The position numbers were made by a program, and so were the translations under genes. Shown piece after piece: positions 35,461 to 44,205 of a DNA stretch of 64,000 nucleotides; positions within the stretch are counted from its first letter, which is position 1, and each line of letters opens with the position of its first letter. The notes beneath the pieces are model-generated. The model did no database searches and was not told the origin of the DNA. It saw only the letters and a list, made by a program, of their open reading frames with translations. This stretch comes from AP-15 sp963814865 (GTDB lineage: Bacteria > Pseudomonadota > Alphaproteobacteria > ATCC43930 > CGMCC-115725), in NCBI GenBank assembly GCA_963814865.1, contig CAWFEN010000011.1, positions 149,121 through 213,120 of the forward strand, written 5' to 3'.

Positions 35461-37245
35461 CTACATCTCCTCGACCGGCTCGACGCCGATCACGGCGAGG
35501 CCGGAGGCGATGACGATGGCGACACCGCGGACGAGGGCGAGCCGCGCGCGCGTCAGCGCCGCGTCGGAAGCGAGGATAAACCGCAATGTCGTCTCGTCCT
35601 TGCCCTTGTTCCACAACATATGGAACTGTGCCGCCACTTCCTGAAGATAGAATGCGATGCGGTGCGGTTCGTGCGCCTCGGCGGCGCTTTCGACGAGCCG
35701 CGGCCACAGCGCCAACTGGCGAATCAGCGCGAGCTCTGCCGGGTCATCGAGCCGGTCGAGCGGCTGCCTCGGCCAGCGCCGCATCGGACATGATCGTCCT
35801 GCGGCGAACTCGCTCGGCCGCGTGGCGCATGACCGAGGCGGCGCTGGCATGGGCGTACTGCACGTAAAAGACCGGGTTGTCGCGCGATTGCTCGCGGACC
35901 TTGGCGAAATCGAAATCGAGCGCCTGGTCGTTGCGCCGCGTCAGCATCATGAAGCGAAAGGCATCCTTGCCGACCTCGTCGACGACCTCGCGCAAAGTGA
36001 CGAAGGTCCCGGCGCGCTTCGACATCCGTACCGGCGCGCCCTTGTCGAACAGATTGACCAGCTGGCAGAGCTTGACGTCGAGCGCGGCCTGGCCCTCGGT
36101 CACGGCGCGCACCGCGGCCTGCATGCGCTTGACATAGCCGCCGTGATCGGCACCCCAGACATCGATCAGATTCACGAAACCGCGTCGGAACTTATTGTAA
36201 TGATAGGCGATGTCGGCGGCGAAATAGGTCCACGAACCGTCCGATTTCTTCAGCGGCCGATCGACCTCGTCACCGAACCGGGTGGCGCGGAACAATGTCT
36301 GCGCCCGCGGCTCCCAATCATCCGGCAATTTGCCTTTGGGCGGTTCGAGCACGCCCGTATAGATCAGCCCGCCTGCGTCGAGCGCGGCGAGGCATTCATC
36401 GACCGCACCCGCTTCGACCAGCTGGCGTTCCGACGCGAACGTGTCGAAGGTGATGCCGAGCAGATCAAGATCACCCTGGATCAACCGCAACATTTCCGCT
36501 ACGGCAAAATCGCGGATCGTCTGCAGCCATTCTGATTCGGGCCGGCCTAGCCAAGCCTCGCCGCACCTGATCCGCGAGTTTGCGGGCCGGCGCTAATAGA
36601 TAATCGCCGGGATAGAGACCCTCGGGGATCGCGGCAATTTCTTCGCCCAGCGCCTCGCGATAGCGCAAATGGAGCGAGCGGGCGAGGATGTCGACCTGGG
36701 CGCCGGCGTCGTTCACATAATATTCGCGGTGGACCGCGAACCCGGCCTTGGCGAGCAGCGAGGCGAGCGCGTCGCCGACCACCGCGCCGCGGCCGTGGCC
36801 GACATGCATCGGCCCGGTCGGGTTGGCCGAGACGAATTCGATATTGACGCGCTCGCCGCCGCCCAACGTCGAATCGCCGAAACTCGCGCCGGCCCGCAGG
36901 ATTGCGCGCAGCTGCGCCTGCCATACCTCGGGCTCCAGCTTGATGTTCAGAAAACCCGGCCGGGCTAGGGCGACGGTAAAGCCCCCGCCGCGGTAATCGC
37001 CGGTGACGAGTTCGCGGCCCGCAAGTGCGGCGGCAATCCGCTCGGCCAGCGCCATCGGGTTTTCCTTGACCGGCCGGGCCAGCACCATCGCCGCGTTGGT
37101 GGCGAGGTCGCCATGCGCCGGATCGCGCGTCGGCTCGACCGCGACCCGGGCCAGATCGAGTCCCTGCGGCAGCGCGCCCTGCCCGTGCGAGATCGCCGAG
37201 CGTGGCCAGCACCAGCTGGCGGACATCCTGGAAAATATTGGTCAT
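35461..37245 (-). pseudogene. argS: Arginyl-tRNA synthetase, three single-base frameshifts
   Basis: All parts are present but spread over frames: MTNIFQDVRQLVLATLGDLA at the start; GQGALPQGLDLARV through NPTGPMHVGHGRGAVVGDALA (HIGH-type motif) to LADQ; GEAWLGRPESEWLQTIRDF through MSKRAGTFVTLREV (KMSK-type motif) to LAEAA; and LDRLDDPAELALIRQ to the stop. Breaks lie near 37200, 36560 and 35763, each explained by one extra base. ArgS is indispensable, so the gene must be functional (or a second copy exists elsewhere); the indels point to sequence errors. Confidence 0.93.
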
Positions 37246-37255
37246 CGAGAAACAG

Positions 37256-38434
37256 TCATGTCGGCGCATAAGCATCGAACAGCCGGTGATGCTCGTCGAG
37301 CGCATAGCGGTCGGTCATCCCGGCGAGGTAATCGGCCGCCACCCTCGCAGTCTGCGGGTCGTCGGGGCCGGCCGCCAGCCCGCGCCATTCGCCGGGCAGG
37401 CATTCCGGCTCGGCCAAGTAGAACGCGAACAGGTCGCGCACCACCCGGCGCGCCTTCGAGCTCATCCGGTTGACGCGATAGTGCCGGTACATGCGCTCGT
37501 AGAGGAAGTCCTTGAGTGCCCGGTCGTTCTGTCGCATCTCGGCGGAAAAGGCGACGATCGGCGCCGTCAGCGCCCTGACCTCGTCGGCCGATCCGACCCG
37601 GCTCTCGCCGAGCCGCGAGCGCGTCTCGGCGATCAGGTCGCGGACCATCCGATCGATCATCCGGCGGATCCCCTCGTGGATCAGCCGGGCTTCCTCGAGC
37701 CCCGGATAGCGCGCCGCCACCTCGTGAAACACCGGACCGACAAGCGGCACCTCGACGAGATCGTCGATCGCAAAGAGCCCGGCGCGCAGCCCGTCGTCGA
37801 TGTCGTGGTTGTTATAGGCGATGTCGTCGGCCAGCGCCGCCACCTGCGCCTCGGCGCCCGGGAAGGTGTCGAGTGCGAGTGGGTGGCGGCGGTCGTATTC
37901 GGCGATCGTCGGCGGTACCGGCCGCTCGATGCCAGGGCCGCGCAGCGGGCCGTTGTGCTTGACCGTGCCTTCGAGCGCTTCCCAGGTCAGGTTGAGGCCG
38001 TCGAACTCGGCGTAACGCCGTTCGAGCCGGGTCAAGATCCGCAAGGTGTGGTCATTGTGCGAAAACCCGCCGAACCGCGCCATTGCCGCGTTCAAGGCTT
38101 CCTCGCCGGCATGGCCGAACGGGGTATGGCCGAGATCGTGGGCCAGCGCCAGGGTCTCGGCCAAATCCTCGTCGAGGCCCAGCGCCCGGCTGATCGTGCG
38201 CGCGATCTGCGCCACTTCGAGGCTGTGGGTCAGCCGGGTGCGGTAATGGTCGCCCTCGTGGTAGACAAAGACCTGCGTCTTGTGGATCAGCCGGCGAAAC
38301 GCGGTCGAATGAATGATGCGGTCGCGGTCGCGCTGAAACGGCGAGCGCATCGCATGCTCGGGCTCCGGATGGAGCCGCCCGCGGGACTCCTCCGGCCTCG
38401 ACGCATAAGGCGCAAGACCAACCAGGGGGACCAT
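37256..38434 (-). CDS. dgt: dGTPase-like deoxynucleotide triphosphohydrolase
   Basis: 392 residues with HD-domain metal motifs THSLEVAQ, LAHDLGHTPFGHAGE and ALADDIAYNNHDIDDG; the opening EESRGRLHPEPEHAMRSPFQRDRDRI is typical of the type-2 dGTPase-like proteins. It hydrolyses dNTPs to deoxynucleoside and triphosphate. It lies 10 bp before argS, the usual partner. Confidence 0.93.
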   Translation of the reverse strand: MVPLVGLAPYASRPEESRGRLHPEPEHAMRSPFQRDRDRIIHSTAFRRLIHKTQVFVYHEGDHYRTRLTHSLEVAQIARTISRALGLDEDLAETLALAHDLGHTPFGHAGEEALNAAMARFGGFSHNDHTLRILTRLERRYAEFDGLNLTWEALEGTVKHNGPLRGPGIERPVPPTIAEYDRRHPLALDTFPGAEAQVAALADDIAYNNHDIDDGLRAGLFAIDDLVEVPLVGPVFHEVAARYPGLEEARLIHEGIRRMIDRMVRDLIAETRSRLGESRVGSADEVRALTAPIVAFSAEMRQNDRALKDFLYERMYRHYRVNRMSSKARRVVRDLFAFYLAEPECLPGEWRGLAAGPDDPQTARVAADYLAGMTDRYALDEHHRLFDAYAPT

Positions 38435-38624
38435 CCCTCCACTTACGCCGCGCCGACGCCCACGTCCATCCCACCCGTAAAGCCGGGCTAAACGGCTGCG
38501 TCGCGGCCGACCCGCGAAACCGGGCGATGCAGGACGTGAGCCCGTCGGTTCGCCGAGGCAGCGATATCCGCGTTACAGGTCGTGATGTTTTGGTTAATCT
38601 TGTCCAACCGGAGGGAGCGGCGTC

Positions 38625-38840
38625 ATGGAATACATTCGCGTCAGCTTTGATCCCAGCGACGTCCGCGACGTCATCGCCAGCGGCAACGTGATCGGCCCGA
38701 CCGGGACGGAGCTCACTCTGCCGACGAATTATTACGTCATTTCTCTGTCCGGCTCGGGATATTCGCCATCGCACTGGTATGGCGTGGTCAGCGGCACATT
38801 GCCCGGCGATCCGCTATCCATCCAGTTCAGCAAGACATAG
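38625..38840 (+). CDS. Small hypothetical protein upstream of patatin lipoprotein
   Basis: 71 residues with a good ribosome site (CCGGAGGGAG). I do not recognise it. It begins MEYIRVSFDPSDVRDV, is rich in Ser, Gly and Tyr, has no cysteine, no signal peptide and no membrane helix, and looks mostly beta-stranded (TELTLPTNYYVISLSGSG). It ends only 4 bp before the patatin-like lipoprotein start, so the two are surely cotranscribed. A partner or regulatory role for the lipase is possible but unproven. Confidence 0.6.
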   Translation: MEYIRVSFDPSDVRDVIASGNVIGPTGTELTLPTNYYVISLSGSGYSPSHWYGVVSGTLPGDPLSIQFSKT

Positions 38841-38844
38841 AGAG

Positions 38845-40353
38845 ATGCGGATGTGCGGACGATGCCTGCTGCTGTTATGCGTCCTGCTCGCCGGCGGGTG
38901 TGCGAGCACGCATTTCGAAAACACGCCGCTGCAGGCTGGCGCGGCCAATCCCGACCGGCGCAGCATCGATCCAGAGAGCCCTGACCGTCCGGTCATCCTG
39001 ATGACCTTTTCGGGCGGCGGCTCGCGCGCCGCGGCGCTCGCCAAATCGGTGTTGCGCGAGATGGCCGCGACCAGCTACGCCGCCGCCGACGGCAACCATG
39101 TCCTGACCGAGGATGTGAAGCTGATCTCGTCGGTTTCGGGCGGCAGCGTCACCTCGGCCTGGTTTGGTCTGCATCGCGGACCCGGCCATCCGGACGGCGA
39201 CCTCGACGGCTTGCGCAACGACTTTCTGACCAGGGACAATATGGCGGCGCTCGAGCTTGATGCCGTCAATCCGATCACCTGGTTTGGTCTGGTCACCGGC
39301 AATTTCACGCGGATCGAGGCGGAGGAGGCGCTGTTCAACGACCGGCTGTTCCACGGCGCGACGCTGGCCGAGCTCAATCAGCCGGGCCGGCCGTACATCG
39401 TGTTCAATACGACGGACATGGCCGGCGGCGAAACCTTCGCGCTGGTGCCGCGGCAATTCGACGACGTCTGCTCGAGCTACGACGCCCTTCCGGTCGCTAC
39501 GGCGGTGTCGGCATCCGCGGCGTTTCCGATCCTGCTGACGCCGGTCGGCTTTCAGGACTTCTCCGACGGCTGCGCCGGGCGGCTGCGCGGCGGCGACTGG
39601 ATCAGGATCGATCTGTCGAACCCGTACACGCCGTATCTCAATCTGCCGGAGTACAAAGAGGCGCGCTACGCCAATGATTTGCGGCACGGGCCTGACCCGT
39701 TTCGCCGGATCGACTACCTCTATTTTCTCGATGGCGGGTTGGCCGACAACCTCGGCACCCAGTCGCTGCGCTCGGCGCTGATGGCGCCCTACGACGATGC
39801 CGGCGTGTTGCGCGCGATCAACGACGGAAAGATCCGCAGGCTCGTCATCGTCGTCGTCAATGCCCGTTCCGATCCGCCCAACAAGCTATACCGGCAGAAC
39901 AGTCAGCCGGGCCTGGTCAGCATGGTGCAGACGGTTACTTCGGTGCCGCTCGATGCCAATACGGCGAACTCGCAGATCGCGCTTTCCGGACTGCTCGGCG
40001 AGCTGTCGAACGCCGCCGCCGGGGCCGGCAGCCAAGCCAGGTTCGGCGGCATGCGGGTCTACGGGATCACCGTCGATTACGACCAGATTCCGGCCGACAC
40101 GCCGGCGCACCGCCAGCTGCGCGACCAGGCCAAGGACGTGCCAACTCGTTGGACTCTGACCGCCCCTCAATTGCAGGTGACCGAAGCGGCCGGCCGCTTC
40201 CTGCTGCGCCGGCACCCGTGCTATCGAGCATTGCTGGCCGATCTGCACGCGAGCCAGCCGCCCGCCGCGGCCGAGACCGATGCGCCGACCGGTCCCTGCA
40301 CGACCGAGATCGACATGGAGAAGCAGAGCACCAAACCGGCGCCGGGCAGTTGA
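38845..40353 (+). CDS. Patatin-like phospholipase, predicted lipoprotein
   Basis: 502 residues. Signal peptide with lipobox LLAGGC (Cys19). The patatin fold follows: oxyanion motif SGGGSRAAA (~56-64), nucleophile elbow SSVSGGSVTS (Ser98) and the dyad aspartate in FLDGGLADNLG (~305). Asn/Asp-rich C-terminal extension. It is expected to be an esterase or phospholipase anchored to an envelope membrane. An ATG six bases downstream is an alternative start. It is translationally close to the 71-residue protein. Confidence 0.85.
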   Translation: MRMCGRCLLLLCVLLAGGCASTHFENTPLQAGAANPDRRSIDPESPDRPVILMTFSGGGSRAAALAKSVLREMAATSYAAADGNHVLTEDVKLISSVSGGSVTSAWFGLHRGPGHPDGDLDGLRNDFLTRDNMAALELDAVNPITWFGLVTGNFTRIEAEEALFNDRLFHGATLAELNQPGRPYIVFNTTDMAGGETFALVPRQFDDVCSSYDALPVATAVSASAAFPILLTPVGFQDFSDGCAGRLRGGDWIRIDLSNPYTPYLNLPEYKEARYANDLRHGPDPFRRIDYLYFLDGGLADNLGTQSLRSALMAPYDDAGVLRAINDGKIRRLVIVVVNARSDPPNKLYRQNSQPGLVSMVQTVTSVPLDANTANSQIALSGLLGELSNAAAGAGSQARFGGMRVYGITVDYDQIPADTPAHRQLRDQAKDVPTRWTLTAPQLQVTEAAGRFLLRRHPCYRALLADLHASQPPAAAETDAPTGPCTTEIDMEKQSTKPAPGS

Positions 40354-40433
40354 TGCGCAACGAGGGCGAAGAGAGTTGACGACAATCCGCTCGGGCGTGA
40401 TGTTCCTCGCCAAATCAGCAAAGGCCCGACGCG

Positions 40434-40642
40434 ATGGCCGAAATCGTCAACATGCATCAGGCGAAGGCCTCGCTCTCGCGGCTCGTCGAACGGGCGCTGG
40501 CGGGCGAGGAGGTGGTGATCGCCCGCAACGGCAAGCCGCTCGTCCGGCTTGTCCCGGTCTCCGAAGAGCCCGAGCCGAGCGCTCCGGCAAAATGAAAGGA
40601 CAAAGTTGGATTTCGCCCGATTTCGACATCCTGAACGAATAG
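40434..40642 (+). pseudogene. Phd/YefM-type antitoxin, C-terminus out of frame, no toxin
   Basis: From the ATG the DNA-binding part MAEIVNMHQAKASLSRLVER...VVIARNGKPLVRLVPV is a clear Phd/YefM (VapB-like) antitoxin; in this frame it stops after 53 residues (…PSAPAK). The toxin-binding tail typical of the family (KGQSWISPDFDILNE) follows at once in another frame and ends at 40642. A single-base change in the AAAA run at 40589-40592 would join them. No PIN-domain or other toxin gene follows: the next 90 bp are non-coding, then hyuB on the opposite strand. It is an orphan or relic. Confidence 0.75.
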
Positions 40643-40731
40643 AAACTCAGGATTGCGAAGGGAGATGCCCAGCTCAAGGCCGGGCATGACGAAGAAGCAT
40701 CAATGATGCACCATCTAAACGCGTCTGAGCA

Positions 40732-42477
40732 CTAGATCGCCCGCAGCGTTTCCGTGGCGGCACAGTCGAGGGTGCCGTCTGCGGCGAGTTCGACGCGATA
40801 GTCGTGCCGGGCCGTCTCACGCGAAATCAGCCCGTCGGCGACGTCGAGCGCGACCTGCTCGGGGTCGCGCTCGGCCGGGTCGCCAAAGCCGCCGCCGCCC
40901 GGCAGTTCGAGCCGGATGAAATCGCCGCCCGGCACGCTCTGCCGGCCTTTGGGGCCGATCGGCCTGCCGGAAATGAGAGTAACCCGGCCGGGCGCGCCGG
41001 CGCCGCCACCGTCGCGGCCGCGCGCCGGGTTGCCGATGCGCTCGAAATTGCACAGCATCGCGATCGGGGTGCCGTCGGCGCCGCCCAACTCGATGATCTG
41101 GCCTAGCCCGCCGCGATGGCGCCCGGTCCCGCCCGAGCCCTCGCGGAACTCGCGCCGTCGGAACACGACCGGCGCCACCGATTCGGTCGCCTCGACCGGG
41201 ATCGTGCGCACCCCGGAGGGGAACGCGGTGACGTCGAGCCCGTCCTTGCCGGGCCGCGCCCCGGCGCCGCCGCAATGAAAGATCGCGGTGCTGAAGGGCT
41301 TGATCTCGGGCGGCGCCCTGCCCTCCTCCGCCCCCAATTCGTCGAGCACATCGGCGCCGCCGTAGATCTGCGGAATCCACAAGGACGAGGCCCCCTCGGC
41401 CGGCACGCCGCCGTCGATGACCTGGTGCAGGCAGCCGAACACCACGTCCGGCAGCATGTGGCCGACCGTGTGCCGGGCGGCGACCGCGCGCGGCCGTTTG
41501 GCGTTCAGCAGGCAGCCCTCGGGAGCGCTGACCGTGATCGGCGCCAAGGAGCCGGCATTGTTCGGCACCTCGGGCGCCACCAGGCACTTTACCCCGAACG
41601 CGGTATAGGCGGTGGTGTAGTTCAGCACCACGTTGATGCCGAAGGCGCTGGCCGGAGAGGTCCCGGAAAAGTCAACGTGGATGCCGCTGTTGCCGATCGT
41701 CATCTCGGCGGCCAGGGTTAACGGGCGGTCGTAGCCGTCCATCGTCAGGCTGTTGTTGTAATGGCCCGGCTTCAGCCTGCCGATCGCCTCGATCGTCGCC
41801 TCGCGCGAGGTCTCGACGATATGCTCGCCGAGCCGGTCGAGATTGGCGATGCCGAACTCCTCCATCATCTCGACGAGGCGCCGGCTGCCTTCGTCATTGC
41901 AGGCGGCGAGCGCATAGACATCGCCCTCGACCTGCAGCGGCTCGCGCACATTGGCGCGGATCACGCGCAGCAGATCCTCGTTCATATGGCCTTCGCGGGC
42001 CAGGGCCATCAGCGGGATCGACAGCCCCTCCTCGAAGACCTGGCGCCCGTCCGGCCCCATGCCGAGGCCGCCGATATCGACGACATGCACGGTGCTGGCG
42101 AAAAGGCCGATCGGCTCGCCGCGCAGAAAGGTGGGACTGACCACGGTCAGATCGTGCAGATGGCCGCAGGTCAGCCACGGGTCGTTGGTGATGTAATGGT
42201 CGCCCGGCCGCATCGTCTTCAGCGGAAAGGCGTCGAGGAAATGCCGGACAGCCGCCGCCATCGAATTGACGTGGCCGGGCGTGCCGGTCACCGCCTGCGC
42301 CAGCATGTTGCCGTCGCGGTCGAACACACCCGCCGACAAATCCCCGGCCTCGCGCACCGTCGTCGAAAACGCGGTGCGCACCAGGGTCTGCGCCTGCTCC
42401 TCGACCACCGCGATCAGCCGGCTCCACATGATCTGCAGATGGATCTGCGACAGCGCGGCATTGGGTCTCGACAACAT
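40732..42477 (-). CDS. Hydantoinase B / 5-oxoprolinase family subunit
   Basis: 581 residues, complete HyuB: MWSRLIAVVEEQAQTLVRTAFS, VFDRDGNMLAQAVTGTPGHVNSM, GDHYITNDPWLTCGHLHDL, GGLGMGPDGRQVFEEG and the C-terminal ELPGGGGFGDPAERDPE. HyuB proteins act with HyuA as ATP-dependent hydrolases of hydantoins, oxoproline or related rings (acetone and acetophenone carboxylases are relatives). No hyuA is adjacent: upstream on the same strand comes only a divergent VOC gene. It is therefore an orphan subunit, and its substrate is unknown. Confidence 0.9.
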   Translation of the reverse strand: MLSRPNAALSQIHLQIMWSRLIAVVEEQAQTLVRTAFSTTVREAGDLSAGVFDRDGNMLAQAVTGTPGHVNSMAAAVRHFLDAFPLKTMRPGDHYITNDPWLTCGHLHDLTVVSPTFLRGEPIGLFASTVHVVDIGGLGMGPDGRQVFEEGLSIPLMALAREGHMNEDLLRVIRANVREPLQVEGDVYALAACNDEGSRRLVEMMEEFGIANLDRLGEHIVETSREATIEAIGRLKPGHYNNSLTMDGYDRPLTLAAEMTIGNSGIHVDFSGTSPASAFGINVVLNYTTAYTAFGVKCLVAPEVPNNAGSLAPITVSAPEGCLLNAKRPRAVAARHTVGHMLPDVVFGCLHQVIDGGVPAEGASSLWIPQIYGGADVLDELGAEEGRAPPEIKPFSTAIFHCGGAGARPGKDGLDVTAFPSGVRTIPVEATESVAPVVFRRREFREGSGGTGRHRGGLGQIIELGGADGTPIAMLCNFERIGNPARGRDGGGAGAPGRVTLISGRPIGPKGRQSVPGGDFIRLELPGGGGFGDPAERDPEQVALDVADGLISRETARHDYRVELAADGTLDCAATETLRAI

Positions 42478-42686
42478 CTTGGTTCGGCCTTTCTCAATCC
42501 CTCTCACGCCCCTTCGGCATGGGCGACAGGGGCAGTCTACGGCGCGGCGGAGCAGCAGGGAACGACGTCCGCGAGGCCGGCGCGCGGTTTGATTGACGGC
42601 GCACCCCGAATCGCCCAAATCTCGTCTTCAGGCTGCGGCGGCCGACGGCCGGGCGCGGTCGGGCGTATCGGCAAAGGAGTTTGCGC

Positions 42687-43088
42687 ATGGGCGTGGCTGC
42701 GATGAACCATTTCACGGTCTTGAGCGACGATCTCGAGGCTACCCGCCGCTTTTACTGCGACCTGTTCGGCTTCAAGGTGGGCTGGCGGCCCCCGTTCCAG
42801 TTTCCCGGCTGGTGGCTCTATGCCGATGGCGAGACGCCGATCCTGCACGTCATCCATCGCGATCCGCTGCCGCAGGAGCGCGCCGGCGTGCTCGACCATA
42901 TGGCATTCAGCGCCAAGGACTTGCCCGGCACCGTCGAGACTTTGAAGCGCGAGCGGATCGAGTACGAGCTGCGCCGTCTCCCCGGCGGCGGCATCTGGCA
43001 GCTATTCTTCAACGATCCGCACGGTGCCAAGGTCGAGTTTGATTTCGACAAGGACGAACCGGCGCCGGCGGGCCACGCCGGGACCTGA
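42687..43088 (+). CDS. VOC-family protein (glyoxalase/dioxygenase fold)
   Basis: 133 residues with two beta-alpha-beta-beta-beta modules. Candidate metal ligands are a His in MNHFTVL, His in LDHMAFS and Glu in AKVEFDF. Possible roles are ring-cleavage dioxygenase, isomerase or resistance. AAGGAG precedes the ATG at 42687. It is divergent from hyuB, with 209 bp between them, and converges with the intradiol dioxygenase. Confidence 0.82.
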   Translation: MGVAAMNHFTVLSDDLEATRRFYCDLFGFKVGWRPPFQFPGWWLYADGETPILHVIHRDPLPQERAGVLDHMAFSAKDLPGTVETLKRERIEYELRRLPGGGIWQLFFNDPHGAKVEFDFDKDEPAPAGHAGT

Positions 43089-43118
43089 CCCCGGGCGGCA
43101 GGATCGGCGGCGGCTCGA

Positions 43119-44057
43119 TTACGCCAGGGCGCCGAGCGCGGCCAGCCGGCGCTGCGCGTCGAGGACATTCGGGCCGCCTTCCTCGGCCGGCTTGAGGCGG
43201 AAATCGAACCGGGCGGTGTAGAAAGGCGGCTCGATGCCGAGGCGCGCGGCCTCGGCATCGGCGGTCTCGTGCCGGACGAAGTCGCAGATCAGCGAATCCT
43301 TGACGGCGAAGACCGCGTCGCTGCCGAGATATTCGTCGGTGCGGTCGAAGATGTGCGTCGTCACCGGCTCGAAGCCTTCGGCCGATACGACGAAATGGAT
43401 GTGCGCCGGGCGCCAGGGATGGCGGCCGGTGGCGCGCAGCATCGCGCCGACCGGGCCGTCTGACGGGATCGGGTAGTTGACCGGCAACGCTGTGCGGACC
43501 AGGAACCGGCCCTCGGCGTCGGTGCGGAATTTCCCGCGCATGTGCAATTCCTGCAGGTTCGGGTCCTGCGAATCGTAGAGGCCGCTCGTCTGCGCCTGCC
43601 AGACATCGAGCATCGCGCCGGCGATCGGCTGCCCGTCGAGATCGAGAACCCGGCCGCTGACCAGGGTCGGCGCACCCTTCCGGTCGAGATGCGCGATATT
43701 GCCGCCCGGTAACATTTCAGGCGCGTTCTGGCGATGAAACGGGCCGAAAACGGTCGATTCGGTGGCGCCGTCGGGTTTGCGGTGGTTCAACAGATCGACC
43801 ACCATCGACACCCCGAGCGTATCCGAGAACAGGATGAATTCCTGGCGCTTGTCGCTGCACATCCGGCCGGCCTCGGTCAGGATCTCGATCGCCTTGAACC
43901 ACTCCGCCTCGGTCAGGCTCGCCTCCTTGACGAAAGCGTGCAGATGCCCGATCAGGCTCAGCATGATCTGCCTGAGCCGCGGGTCCGGCGTCTGCGCAAA
44001 GCGCCGGAGCACCTCGGCGGTGATGTCGTCTTCGGTCTTGTTGCGCGGCAGCGGCAT
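43119..44057 (-). CDS. Intradiol ring-cleavage dioxygenase (catechol/hydroxyquinol 1,2-type)
   Basis: 312 residues. A helical N-terminal dimerisation domain (TEDDITAEVLRRF...LHAFVKEASLTEAEW) precedes the beta-sandwich with the Fe(III) ligands: Tyr in GLYDSQDP, Tyr in NYPIPSDGPVG, and two His in WRPAHIHF. The motif FGPFHRQNAP and the long N-terminal domain fit the catechol/hydroxyquinol group. It opens catechols between the hydroxyls to muconates. The start at 44057 follows GGAGGCT. The neighbouring permease may import the substrate. Confidence 0.9.
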   Translation of the reverse strand: MPLPRNKTEDDITAEVLRRFAQTPDPRLRQIMLSLIGHLHAFVKEASLTEAEWFKAIEILTEAGRMCSDKRQEFILFSDTLGVSMVVDLLNHRKPDGATESTVFGPFHRQNAPEMLPGGNIAHLDRKGAPTLVSGRVLDLDGQPIAGAMLDVWQAQTSGLYDSQDPNLQELHMRGKFRTDAEGRFLVRTALPVNYPIPSDGPVGAMLRATGRHPWRPAHIHFVVSAEGFEPVTTHIFDRTDEYLGSDAVFAVKDSLICDFVRHETADAEAARLGIEPPFYTARFDFRLKPAEEGGPNVLDAQRRLAALGALA

Positions 44058-44205
44058 CGCCAGCCTCCCTGTTTGCGCTCGCATCGGAAAGATAATGCAA
44101 AACCCGGCTCATGGCACCAGCAGGCGCCGCTGCGGGGGTCTGATCACGCCGGGCGCCGCCTCGGACCGATCTCGCTCGATGCGCTGAACGGGGATTTTCG
44201 CGGGA

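Noticed and set aside
35461..37245. Programmed frameshifting in argS
   Set aside because: Three separate shifts in one housekeeping gene with no slippery runs or shared signal; sequence error is far simpler.
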